Origin: Prorocentrum cordatum
Taxonomy: Eukaryota; Sar; Dinophyceae; Prorocentrales; Prorocentraceae
Assembly (NCBI GenBank): GCA_963575745.1
Contig: CAUYUJ010001466.1
Span: forward strand, 21,931 to 85,930
DNA: 64,000 bases
Direction: 5' to 3'
The notes beneath the pieces are model-generated. The model was not told the origin of the DNA. It did not search any database and saw only the letters and a program-made list of their open reading frames with translations. Below are positions 21,334-31,579 of the stretch, in pieces. The position numbers and the translations under genes are program-made. The number at the start of each line of letters is the position of its first letter. Within the stretch, counting starts at the first letter, position 1.

Positions 21334-21690
21334 TTCTGGGCCAAGAGGGCCCGTCGCGAGAGGCCTCGCGCGCCACTGGCCCCCCGCCAAAAACGAAGTA
21401 GAGCAGGGGGAGAACGAGGAGTAGGAGGAGGAGGAGGAGGAGGAGGAGGAGGAGGAGGACCAGAGAGAACCTTGACGGGCTGCGACCTGAGCGCGTTCGG
21501 CCTGGCGTTCCCCGAGGTTCAAGAGCCTGCCCCGAACCTTTAATTCTGGGCCAAGAGGGCCCGTCGCGAGAGACCTCGCGCGCCACTGGCCCCTCCGCCA
21601 AGAACGAAGTAGAGCAGGGGGAGAACGAGGAGTAGGAGGAGGAGGAGGAGGAGGAGGAGGACCAGAGAGAACCCAGGATACATACGCGAT
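21256..21690 (+). repeat. 210-bp tandem duplication of the terminal exon and downstream DNA
   Basis: The block from CTTGACGGGCTGCGACC at 21,261 recurs at 21,471 with few changes and includes the last coding exon (DLTGCDLSAFGLAFPEV), its TAA, and a following GGA run. The second copy lacks the ACAG acceptor that precedes the first, so only the first should be spliced in. Confidence 0.85.
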
Positions 21691-23279
21691 GCTGCTATAC
21701 GCCCTCCCGTCCCATGTCCCCTCCTCATAAGTTCATACAAGCATCCGTTTCACACCGTCCCATGGATGAGGAGGAGCAGGGGGAGAGGGGCAATGATGGA
21801 GCCTCCTCCTCCGTTTCCTGCATCCCCCCTCCTCCCCCCTCCCTCCCTCCCTCCTCCTCCTCCTCCTCCTCCTCCTCCTCCTGCTCCTCGTTCCGTCTCC
21901 ATCTCGTCAAGGCTCGATCACAGATGCGACCGCGGGGGTCAGGGGTCCCACGCAAGGCGTGGAACACGCCTGTAGGTAAGGCTTTGAGCAGGGGCGGCCG
22001 AGCCATGTCGGCCACAATGGATACTGACGCTTCCAAGGTTCGGGCTGGTGGCTCGTCTGCTGCTCAGGGCTAGCGTGGCCCTCACTGGGGGAGATTCGTG
22101 CGCATTAGAGAGCAGTGGGGTGTTCGCTTGTAGGAGCGTGCTGAATCTCCGCCAGCGAGGGCCTCGGCAGCCGTCTGGCGCGAGCTCCAATCGCTGAAGG
22201 TGGCGGACAGCGAGGAAGAGGAGTACACGGAGACGGAGGCGGCGTCCTCCAGCGACGAGCAGCCACTCGTCCCGAGGGGGAAGGAGGGGAACCTTGAAGC
22301 CAAGGCTGAACGGCTCTCGCCGACTTCACCGCCAAAGGAGGACGCCGCGGGGGTCGAACAGCTTTCACTGGCAGAGGAGGAAGGATATGAGAAGCTCGAG
22401 CCTCCTGCATCGGCAGCGCCGTCAACCACTGAGAAGGCTGATCCAATGGTGAGTGCATGGGCAGCCTCAGGAGACCCACAGGAACGGTGGTCGGCCAGAT
22501 CTGTCAGCGGACACCGGCATTGGCGGCGCATCCCGCGGCAGCTCCACCTGGACCAGAGGGCGCTGCTGGTGATGAAGAGCCCGCTGGACCACCAGGACAG
22601 GCAGCTCCACCTGGACCAGAGAGCGCTGATGGTGATGCAGAGCCCGCTGGAGTTCCACCAGGACAGCGCGCAGAGCAGGACGCTGCAGACTGGATAGCCC
22701 AGGCTATGCATGGAAACATCACCTTGGAGGACTCCTTGATGATCAAGGCGAAGGCGCTCGCGGAGAGGGACTCTGACGAGATCTCAACCCACCTGGGGTC
22801 GATCTGGAACTGCCCGACATCCTGCTGCTACACTGACACGGAGCCGACGGAGGCTGATATTCTGTCCGTTCAGCTCGACCCCGCCAACAATCCAGACGAC
22901 AAGTATTGGCATGATCAGAAAACTAATGAATTCAAATTCTTGGCGAACGGAGCGAAAGGCAACCCTGCTGGGGGACGCTGGCAGCGCTACATCAACAAGA
23001 AGACCAAGGAGTCACAGGAGCTGACGAAGAAATACGACGAGCTGAAGGGCCAGCCGAGCAAGCAGCAAGCCTTCCGCGCGAAGTGGCTCGAGAAGAAGTT
23101 CTACGACTACGTCTGCGAGAGCAAGCTCCACAGGAAGTCGTTCCGTCGCTCGGAGTTCAGCGACCAGAGGTACATGTGCCACAACAAGATGATCACGGAG
23201 GAGGGCGGCGGGCACTAGGGCAAGCTCAACGCGACGAACTACGCGCTGATGTGCCTGGCAGTCGGCGCTCCCTGGCTCA

Positions 23280-23545
23280 CGCACCCTCCTCCTCTTCCTT
23301 CTCCTCCTCCTCCTCCTCCTCCTCCACCTCCTCCTCCTCCTCCTCAACCTCCTCCTCCTCCTCCTCCTCCTCCACCTCCTCCTCCTCTCCACCTCCTCCT
23401 CCCCTCCTCCACCTCCTCCTCCTCCTCCTCCTCCTCCTCTTCCTCCTCCCCCCCCTTCTCCTCCTCCTCCTCCTCCTACTCCTCCTCCTCCTCCTCCTCC
23501 TCCTCCTCCTCCTCCTCCTCCTCCTCCTCCTCCTCCTCCTCCCCC
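23280..23545 (+). repeat. (CCT)n tract filling intron 3 of the gene at 22,005-26,235
   Basis: About 260 bp of CCT with occasional CAC and CTT. It sits between the donor GCA|GTCGGC and the proposed acceptor GCAAG|GAC. The nearer TTGCAG at 23,566-23,571 would place a TAA in frame. Confidence 0.85.
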
Positions 23546-23694
23546 CAACCGCCTCCTCGCCTCCATTGCAGGTGTAATGGTGCCCGTGGCGCAAGGACCT
23601 CCTGTACCTTTACGTCGTCGAGGGGGTGAAGGAAGAGTTCACTGAGGTGTGGGAGTACACGAAGGAGTGGGCGAAGACGAAGGTGCGAGGAAGG

Positions 23695-23903
23695 GGAGAG
23701 GGAGGAGGACGGGGAGGAAGGAGAAGAGATGAGGAGGAGGAGGAGGAGGAGGAGGAGGACGGCAGAGAGGAAGATGAGGAAGGTGAGGAGGAGGAGCAGG
23801 AGGAGGATGAGGAGGAGGAGCAGGAAGAGGAGGAGGAGGAGCAGGAGGAGAAGGAGGAGGAGGAGGAGCAGCAGCTAGGAGGAGGAGGAGGAAGAGGAGG
23901 AGG

Positions 23904-23939
<36 letters not shown>

Positions 23940-23940
23940 C
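23695..23940. repeat. GGA tract followed by (CAA)n
   Basis: Intronic purine run ending in about eleven ACA units at 23,906-23,938. Confidence 0.9.
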
Positions 23941-24329
23941 ATTTTACCCGAACGCTCAGTGTTCTCACCAGTGCCAGGGTTTTCATGCGACGCGAGACAA
24001 TACCCCCACTTCGTGGGGGGGCAGTTCAAGCTCTACCAAATATCCAAACGACTCTTCGCGACCACCCAAACCCAGCTTCCCGCCCTATGACGTTGGGACA
24101 CTTCACTTCGTGGCGTGCGGACGACCGTGGCTACTACACTGGCGTGGGGTACACACCCACAGAACTTGGTCACTTATTCGGGGCGCGCGTGTGCCCAGCA
24201 TCCTGCAATTGTGACATACAATACATGACACAGACAGACAGAGAGAGAGACAGAGAGCAGACAGAGAGAGAGACAGAGAGAGCGGAGTTGGTCACATTTT
24301 TGGGGCAAGTTCCTGAGATCGTCGTGTTT

Positions 24330-24905
24330 TTTGTTGGTCTTGCGCGCGCGAATGTCCACTTTACTTTTCATTTTGCAAGGGATGTTGAAATTTGATTATG
24401 TAAGAACAAGAAAAGCTCGCGCGAGCTTATGTAACATAAATGTTGAAAAACCATTGGTTTTGTGGGAGTCGGACAGCGCGCGCGGGATGAAATTTGGACA
24501 TTTTTTTTTGAAAAACCATTGGGTTTTTGATGTTTTTATGTTGAAATCGCTACGAAACCTAAGGTTCTGGAAGGATTTCGTCTTGCGCGCGCGAATGTCC
24601 ACTTTACCTTATTTTTTGCAAGGGATTATTGAAATTTGATTATGTTAGAACAAGAAAAAGTAGCTCGCGCGAGCTCATGTAACATAAATGTTGAAAAACC
24701 ATTGGTTTTGTGGGATTCGGACAGCGCGCGCGGAAGGACATTTTGACAATTTTTTCTTAAAAAACCATTGGGTTTTTGATGTTTTTATGTTAAAATCGTT
24801 ACGAAACCTAAGGTTTTGGAAGGATTTCGTCTTGCGCGCACGAATGTCCACTTTACCTTATTTTTTGCAAGGGATTCTTGCAATTTGATCAAGTAAGAAC
24901 AAGAA
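24330..24905. repeat. A/T-rich tandem repeat of about 245 bp, 2.3 copies
   Basis: TTGCGCGCGCGAATGTCCAC recurs at about 24,340, 24,583 and, with one change, 24,832. Each unit holds AACCATTGGTTTTGTGGG, a GTTTTTGATGTTTTTATGTT stretch and the palindrome CTCGCGCGAG. It lies in the long fourth intron and stands out from the GC-rich surroundings. Confidence 0.9.
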
Positions 24906-25089
24906 TTTTCATTTTATAGTGTTTTTTGCAAGGGAAAACGAGCGTCAACAAAACAACCGGATCCGGTAACAATCGTTTTGCCTGAGACTTCCTCACGAAA
25001 ATGATGAAAATGTGGCTGCGGCCTAGGCGCGGCGGGGGGGTCGCGCACCAGGGGTCCCAACAATAATTATTCTTAAGAAGAAATAATGT

Positions 25090-25127
25090 TCAACAACAAC
25101 AACAACAACAACAACAGCAGCAGCAGC

Positions 25128-25221
<94 letters not shown>

Positions 25222-25250
25222 CCAACAACAACAACAACAACAACAACAAG
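25090..25250. repeat. (CAA)n microsatellite
   Basis: About 160 bp of ACA/CAA with short CAG and TAA interruptions, then a GGA run up to the next exon. Confidence 0.95.
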
Positions 25251-26239
25251 AGGAGGAGGAGGAGAAGGATGAGGGAGGATGGGGATGAGGAAAAAGACGG
25301 AGGAAGGGAGGGTGATGATGGTGAGGAGGAGGGTTTGATCCTGAGAGTGCCCCGTGCAGGCCGCGGCCCCGCGCTTGCAGGGAGCGCCAGCTGCGCTGCG
25401 GCCAGCTGCGCTACCGCCTGCTGTGCAGGCGCCGACGCCTGCAGAGTCCGTCGCGCAGACGGCGGCGGCGGCGGCGGGCGCGGCCGCCACCGGGACGGCC
25501 GCCATCGCGGCCGAGGCTGAAGCAGACAAGCCAGATAAGAAGGTGAAGAAAGGTAAAACGCCCCCACCAGAGAAAGAGAAAGACGAGGAGAAAGAGAAAT
25601 ATAAGAAGGTGAAGAAAGAGAAAACACCGATGCAGAAAGCCCTGGCGGCCGCCAAGCTGACCAAGCAGAGCCGCAGCCTCGCAGATTCGGACGCCAAGAT
25701 GCTGCTGGCCGAGATCAGCAAGGGCGAGGGGAAGTGGTCGTTCGCGAACTCGCCATCAGCTCTCCAGCCCCTGGTGGATGCCAGCGACAAGCTCGAGATG
25801 GCGGTGCGGAACAGCAAGGCGTTCGGCGTGATCATGACAACGGACTTCAACACGCTGCTGGCCGAGAGCGAAAAGAAGGACCAGATCGGCACCTTGCTGG
25901 CCAACCTGGAGAACTTCAGCTCGACGCTCGACCCGCTGATCGGCGACCTCGAGATGGAGCAGAGGCTGCTCATGGCCGCGGCGGCATCGCGCGAGAAGGA
26001 GCGCGAGCGCTTGCAGGAGCAGAAGGAGCGCGAACCATCAAATCAGCGGCCCACTCACTCTTGGTCTCTCTTGCCACGATCCGCCCTTCATTCCGAAGAG
26101 GGGCGGTTCCTGGTGGAGGGGCTAGGCGGAGAGTTGGCGCCTGCCTTGTTGGCGCCGCAGGACAAGAAGCGGAGCCTCGACTGCGCCAAGCCCGAGCGCA
26201 AGGGTAAGGCCAAGAAGCAGAAGGTCACGCAGTAGCGAG

Positions 26240-26480
26240 GTCTGGGTGGGCCTCGCAATAACGATGAGGAGGACGAGAACGAGGATGATGAGGAGGGCGA
26301 CGAGGAGAGAGAGGAGGAGGCAGCGGAGGAGGAGGAGGAAGAGGAGGAGGAGGAGGAAGAGGAGGAGGAGGAGGAGAAGGAGGAGAGGGATACCGATGGG
26401 GAGGAGGAGGATGAGGAGGAGGAGGAGGACAATGAAACAGTCCGAACGTGGGCCCGACATGAATTCGGAAAAAAACTGCG
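26240..26480. repeat. GA-rich triplet tract downstream of the gene
   Basis: AGG and GAT triplets with no coding signal, followed by an A-rich stretch (26,465-26,530). Confidence 0.85.
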
Positions 26481-26564
26481 GGGCAGCGCCTGGAAAACAA
26501 AAAAAACGCAAATGCACAAAAAAACAAAAAAAAACTCGAACGGAACGCCTCCCCAGCGCGCCCA

Positions 26565-26690
26565 ACCCCACCGTTGAGGTCCCTGCGTTGAGGTACCGTT
26601 GAGGTGCGAGAAAACCCTGTAAAAAACCAGGAAGTCACCTCAACGCCCTACCGTTGAGGTACCGTTGAGGTGCGTTGAGACTTTGGGGGG
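26565..26690. repeat. CGTTGAGGT repeats with a 9-bp hairpin
   Basis: GTTGAGGT-type words occur about six times. ACCTCAACG-CCCTAC-CGTTGAGGT forms a perfect stem with a 6-nt loop, the same stem words as the arrays at 20.7 and 31.6 kb. Confidence 0.85.
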
Positions 26691-27340
26691 AGGGGGGGGG
26701 AGGGGACGGAAGGGAGGAAAGGGGTTTGGAGTGGGATTTTTCAGGTCGCGCGGGACCCGAACCCTCAAAACCTGTTCCTGCGCCTCCACCTCCTCCTCCT
26801 CCTCCTCATTTCTTGTCCTCCTCCGCATCCTCCCTCGGCTCCACCCCCTCCTCCTCCTCCTGTTGGCCCCGCGCCCCCGTTGATTCTGATTGCTCCAGCC
26901 CAAGTCTGCTTGTGAGGGTTGGCCAGTGAGACGACTGGACGGGGCCCCTGATCAGCAGGGGCGCAGGCGCCGCCCGCGCCTTACGCGCCTGCCTTTCTGC
27001 GTTTACCGGGGGAGAGAGACCGCTTAATGGGGGGAGGGGCCTCGCCAGTGCCTCACCCTCTCCTCCCGCTCCCCCCATTCACCCTCTCCCCCTCCATTCC
27101 ACACCCACCCCCGTCTCATCCCCCCTCCGTACCATTCTCCCCGAAACCAAATGCAGAAAGGCGCGCGCTGTTATTTGTCCCCGCGGGGGAGCGGGGCTTT
27201 TTCATTTCGGTGCTGGGACTCGACGCTGTGCAGGTGCCCCCCGATGTGCGATTGAAGTCATACTGAAATTGCGTGACGGTGGGGTTCGATTGCTAGCGTT
27301 GTCGTCATCATTGATCATTGGATTTCATAGTCACTCAATG
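26690..27340. other. Low-complexity purine and pyrimidine patches, no gene seen
   Basis: A G-rich stretch, a CCT run (26,790-26,870) and C-rich sequence (27,040-27,150). A GGTTCGATT word near 27,280 resembles a tRNA B box but has no cloverleaf around it. Confidence 0.5.
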
Positions 27341-27600
27341 TAGGCTTCGATCCAATCGGCATCACTCCTTGGGCTCCATAGGCATTCAGCGTAGGCTTGG
27401 ATTCCATCCATCGTTGGGTTGAATAGGCATCATTGGGATTTCGGGTAAGCGCCCTCATCAGATTCCATACGTAGGCATTCAGCGTAGGCTTGGACTCCAT
27501 CCATCGTTGGGTTGAATAGGCATCATTGGGATTTCGGGTAAGCGCCCTCATCAGATTCCATACGTAGGCATTCAGCGTCGAGTCCAGCTCTCCAGCCCCT
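27340..27600. repeat. 92-93-bp tandem repeat upstream of the transposase-like gene
   Basis: AGGCATTCAGCGT starts at 27,381, 27,473 and 27,566. Each unit has CCATCCATCGTTGGGTTGAA and TTTCGGGTAAGCGCCCTCA. It ends 28 bases before the proposed ATG, so it may be part of the promoter or 5' UTR. Confidence 0.9.
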
Positions 27601-27627
27601 GTGTTCGCCATCCGCGTGGGCTCTGCG

Positions 27628-29637
27628 ATGGCCGCGCCTCGTGCGCGTCGGGGCAAGAAGAGGCGGCTGAGTTTCATAGAGTTTGTGGATTATCTGCCAG
27701 AATACGAGGTTCCAGATTTTACTGAGCGAATGGAGCACGCACGGAAGTCGGGTGCACGATTGCTGCACCAACTTCAATCGTTCTACGCAGGTGGAAAAAT
27801 AAGTGCCCAAGATTTCTGTGTTTCCTGCCATTGGGCGTTCGAGGCGGGATGCCCTGGTGGGGACTTCGAACAATATTCGCAACCACCGGGGCTCCAGTCT
27901 GGGCGGTACCAACAATTTTTGGATACCAAATTGGGATCAACCAATCTCCACACGCACATCGCCGTGCCAAGATCCCAGCCTAGAAACGCGTTGGAAAACA
28001 CAATGATGTTGCAAGTAAGTTTAGCGTTCGAGAGCGTGGCAGAAGAAATGCGCAACAACCAGGAACTCTTCAGGAAATGCGCTGAAACAGTTTGGCCTCC
28101 AGTTTTTCGGGAGCACGAAGATGTTTTAAGATGTCCTGAAGGGGAAAGGGGTAAGGTGATACCACTCGCTCTTTACAGTGATGGGGTTCGGTACCAGAGT
28201 CCGACCAGCAGCCATTGCGACTCTATGACTGGAATGTGGCTGATCAACGTAGTGTCTGGAAAAAGACATCTCATATCGACGTGGCGTGCATCCCTTAACT
28301 GTCGTTGCGGTTGCAAGGATTGGCATTCCAATTGGGTGATCCTTAGGTATGTAAGATTCTGCCTAGAAGCGCTCGTCGAGGGTCGCAGGCCGATTGTTGA
28401 CATGTATGGCAAAGCGTGGGAGCACGGGCACGTCATGAGAACGATGCTTCGAAAGTTCGGTCGGGATCTTGGCGTTCGGGGCGCAGTTTGCTGGTTGAAG
28501 GGGGACCTTGCAGATGTTCACAAGACCCATGGTCTGCCATCGGTGTCATCTGCAAATAATCCTTATATGTTCTGTAACTGTACTGGTGAAGATATGAATG
28601 AGCGCTTCAGTAACGTTAAGTTTGGTAGTGCATGGCCCTGGAGCGAACCTGGGCCTGATGACTACGAAGCTCACTGCCATGCGTGCGAGGTACATGTTCA
28701 AATAGACACTCCTCAGCAGCTGCGGAAAATCGTGAATTGCATCAGGTTCCAGAAAACAAGTGGGAGCTACGGGCCAACGGTTTTCAAGCCTGACCTAGAC
28801 TTGGGCTTGAGAGTAGGTGATTCGTTAACATCTTCGGACAGCTTGCAGAACCCCCAAGACTTCTCGAATACGCAGCTCCCGAACAGGTTCACGTTTTGGA
28901 GGAAGTCCAGGGACGACAATGGAGTTCGGCAAGGTCCTGCCGTTCATCGAAACCCGATCTTCGGCCGCAGCACGTGCGTCTACCCCACTAAGGTTTTCGC
29001 AGTAGATTATATGCATACATTGGTCATGGGTCTTATATCTAGGATCGCGAGTGCAATCCTTTGGAGAGTGATATTCAAGAATAAGTGGAACACGAATGGA
29101 CCAAAAAAACAATTATCGACACACATTGCAACCATCTGCGGGAGTTGCTATACGAGTGGCAAGTTCAGGAACATATTCCATGGGAAGACAGAATCAACGA
29201 TTTGACTGTGTCAACTCTTGGGGGCGAACCGTCGGCGAGCGATTTCAATGACGAAGGGGTGCACATAGGGTCCAATATGAAGTGGAAAGCACATGAAACA
29301 CGCGTCATGCTTCGGTTCGCGGCGCACCTCGTAGACACGCACGCAGATATTCAATACAGGAGACACATACAGATCGCAGCCACATCTATCTGGGATTTCT
29401 ATTCTGTCTTGAAGGGTGAGCCGATGATCGTCTCGGATGTTGCATTGCGGAAGTGCTGGGCCCTCATGAGCCAGTGTTTGGTGCGCTCTTCCTGGGCCTA
29501 CGTGCACGGCGCGCCAAAGTTCCACTTCTCAGCCCACCTTGTCCAGAGGCGGGGTGATGGGAGCAATAACACACACCCCACTGGAGGGCAGTGAGGGGGG
29601 GCGCGGGGCCCCGAGCCCCGAAGCGGCTGCGGGGGGA

Positions 29638-29734
<97 letters not shown>

Positions 29735-30282
29735 GGCTGGGGGGGCCCCAGCCAACCCCCCCTCACTGCCCTCCAGCCCAAACCCAACCAACCCCCTCAC
29801 TCCCCCGCCGACTCCCGTCGTTCATTTCCCCTCCCATCTGTACCAGTACCCTGCCACTCCCGTCCGCTCCCGTTTGCTCCCCGTATCCCCTCGCTTCTGG
29901 CCACCATGGCCAACGTGCAACTTAATGCGTTCAACGGGCCTCACTGTTCACTGGGCAACCTTCCTCTTGCTACCCCGTCTACCTCATCACTCCCCCCGCC
30001 AGTCCCCTCGTCTTCCTCCTCCGCCCTCCTGTCCCCCGCCTCCTCCACCTCCTCCCCCGCCTTTTGGGCACATTAAGTTGCAGAGTTGCACCCAGGATAG
30101 CATTCCAGGGCAACCCGATATTATACGCAGTGTGGGTCGATGAGAGCTTGAACCTCGCTTTCAGGACTGTGGCCGAACACGCCCACCCAATCAAGTTTGA
30201 CCATCGCATTTTCCGACAATTTCATAATAGAGCATCTCTTGGCTTAGCCCCGCGGCTTTACTCGCCAGCTTTTTACCAATGA
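27628..30282 (+). CDS. Transposase-like protein, frameshifted, with one GC-AG intron
   Basis: From the ATG at 27,628 the frame encodes a basic start (RARRGKKRRL), an FCVSCHWAFEAGCPGG motif, ALYSDGVRY near residue 183, CRCGCKDWHSNW near 225, LKGDLADVHKTHG near 290 and later Cys pairs. The SDG and GD aspartates with Cys clusters recall CACTA/Plavaka-like DDE transposases, and I remember this family as multicopy in dinoflagellates; catalytic activity is not shown. The frame shifts -1 at seven A (29,103-29,109) and continues as TIIDTHCNHLRELLYEW to KFHFSAHLVQ. An intron with donor AG|GCGGGG (29,549) and acceptor TTGCAG (30,083) restores RVAPRIAFQGNP and WVDESLNLAFRTV, ending at TGA 30,280-30,282. 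Exon 1 alone would stop at 29,205. Protein of about 700 residues if the shift is bridged. Confidence 0.65.
29103..29109 (+). other. A7 run at the frame change (possible slippery site)
   Basis: In the upstream frame the codons are CCA AAA AAA, giving the heptamer A-AAA-AAA. A -1 slip places translation exactly in the downstream frame. A small GCAAC...GTTGC stem lies about 18 bases 3'. A one-base loss in the run explains the data equally well. Confidence 0.5.
29581..29776. mobile_element. MITE-like element, 196 bp, 21-bp perfect terminal inverted repeats
   Basis: Each end is CTGGAGGGCAGTGA followed by seven G, read inward. CCCA flanks both sides as a possible 4-bp target duplication. The interior holds a GAC triplet array (29,638-29,730) and a second perfect 12-bp hairpin (GGTTGGCTGGGG). 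It sits inside the GC-AG intron of the transposase-like gene and has no coding capacity. Confidence 0.75.
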
Positions 30283-31140
30283 AACTGACCGCTCCATTTT
30301 GGATGGAAGCCGCCTTGCGCCGCATGTGCAAGGCGATGGGCAGGCCGTTCGAGGATGCTGGCCGCTCTGGTGCATTCGAGGCTCATGATCTTGTGAGCCT
30401 GGTCAGTGCCGAGATACTGGGATATTCGATTGTGCGCGACGTGGACCTCCTTTTAGTGTTCAGTGGCAAGGGCGCCGCAGCAAAGGCTGCGCGAGAGATA
30501 GGGCTCAACGCGCTGACGTATGACATTGCAGACAATGCCCAGGAAGACATTTCAACCCTCAGGGGCGTTTTGATTCTTGGATGGTACCTTTCTCAAGTCC
30601 GCGCGGGAGGACTAGTGTGGGCGAGCCCTGAGTGCAATTTTCCTTTCGAGGGGGCAGTACGGGCGCTGCCTCCACGGCAACAATATTCTTGGAAATGGGA
30701 AGTGGCCAGCTGCGAACGTTGCGAACATCACGTCAGTTGTTGTGGCTTGGCTTGTAATGTACTGCGCAATTCGCTCTCTGCATGTTGCCGTCGAGCAGCC
30801 AGTGAACAGCCTGATGTTTCAAGCTCCGTGGCTCGGACGAGCCCTCATACGTGCGCAAGCGCGCCGTTTCACGACAGGCTTGGGGCGATTCGGCAGCCCA
30901 AGCATGAAGAATTTAGAAGTGCACACCACGCTTCCAGAAACTGTCGTGCACGATCTCCTGGCGAAGAAAGCTCGCCGCTCGTCTGGCTCCAAGGCTCGGA
31001 ATCCCGTCCATCTCGCATTCCAGCAGGCAACTGGTCACTGGGTTGGTGCGCCTAAGGTGCTCAAGGCATCTCAGGCGTACCCGAGGAAGTTCGCCGCGGC
31101 AATCGCTCAGGCAGCGCACGCATGCAAGGGCCCCGATTGA
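30279..31140 (+). CDS. Methyltransferase-like dinoflagellate family protein, frame-broken
   Basis: An ATG at 30,279 overlaps the upstream TGA as ATGA. The first frame has RDVDLLLVFSGKGAAAKAA then REIGLNALTYDIAD, with the FSGKG...DI spacing of a class I methyltransferase SAM-binding loop, then GLVWASPEC. Near 30,635-30,650 (AATTTTCC) the frame changes, and the second frame carries FLSRGQYGRC, NGKWPAANVANITSVVVAW, VEQPVNSLMFQAPW and FGSPSMKNLEVH to a TGA at 31,140. WASPEC plus VEQP recalls cytosine-methyltransferase-like proteins abundant in dinoflagellates, but the catalytic PC and ENV motifs are only loosely matched. Function is unproven. The adjacency may mean both genes belong to one mobile unit. 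Confidence 0.55.
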
Positions 31141-31430
31141 GCCACGCGCCCGAGTGGCGCAGCTAGCCTGGCGGCCAATTCAAGGATGCCCGTGGCAGTG
31201 TTGTTGGTCCCGTATAGATCTCGAGAACTGCGTGAGTTTGCGAGTGCGCGGCCTGGGAGCGGCGTTCCAAACAATCAGGTTGCAAAAATAACATGTTTGG
31301 CCTGAAGGCCTCACCGGTTTGATTCAAGAGGCTTATACGCCATTCCACCGACGTGGAGGCGGCGATCTTGTAAGTTACCTAGTGGGTCAGGGGCCTCTTG
31401 GTTTGATTCTGGGATGGCAAGGGCCCATTG
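31140..31430. other. Intergenic sequence, nothing recognised
   Basis: Mixed composition with no repeat, gene or RNA pattern that I can support. Confidence 0.5.
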
Positions 31431-31579
31431 AGCTCTCCTCATCCTCCTCCTCCTTCCCCAACTTCTCCTCCTCCCCCTTCTCCTCATCCTCCACCTCCTC
31501 ATCCTCATCCTCCCCCTCCTCCTCCTCCTCCTCACTTTGGCTTAACGCCTCAACGCGACCGACTGAACGCATCGCCGCG

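Larger units (their letters stand above)
22005..26235 (+). pseudogene. Five-exon gene of a dinoflagellate-type family with one in-frame TAG
   Basis: Proposed exons are 22,005-22,037, 22,134-22,448, 22,508-23,260, 23,596-23,682 and 25,360-26,235 (TAG), all multiples of three, with GT-AG introns. The start MSATMDTDASK is followed by an acidic region (VADSEEEEYTETEA), two 63-bp APPGPE...GPPGQ repeats, then a basic charged domain (FRAKWLEKKFYDYV, SKLHRKSF). A short exon reads LYVVEGVKEEFTEVWEY. The last exon is Lys/Ala-rich, then helical (DAKMLLAEISKGEGKWSFA, LGDLEMEQ-like), ending in basic KGKAKKQKVTQ. The layout matches a multicopy dinoflagellate family I remember, function unknown. A TAG at 23,216-23,218 interrupts exon 3, but the same frame continues as GKLNATNYALMCLA. 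It is therefore a recent pseudogene, a read-through, or a sequence error. Confidence 0.6.
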
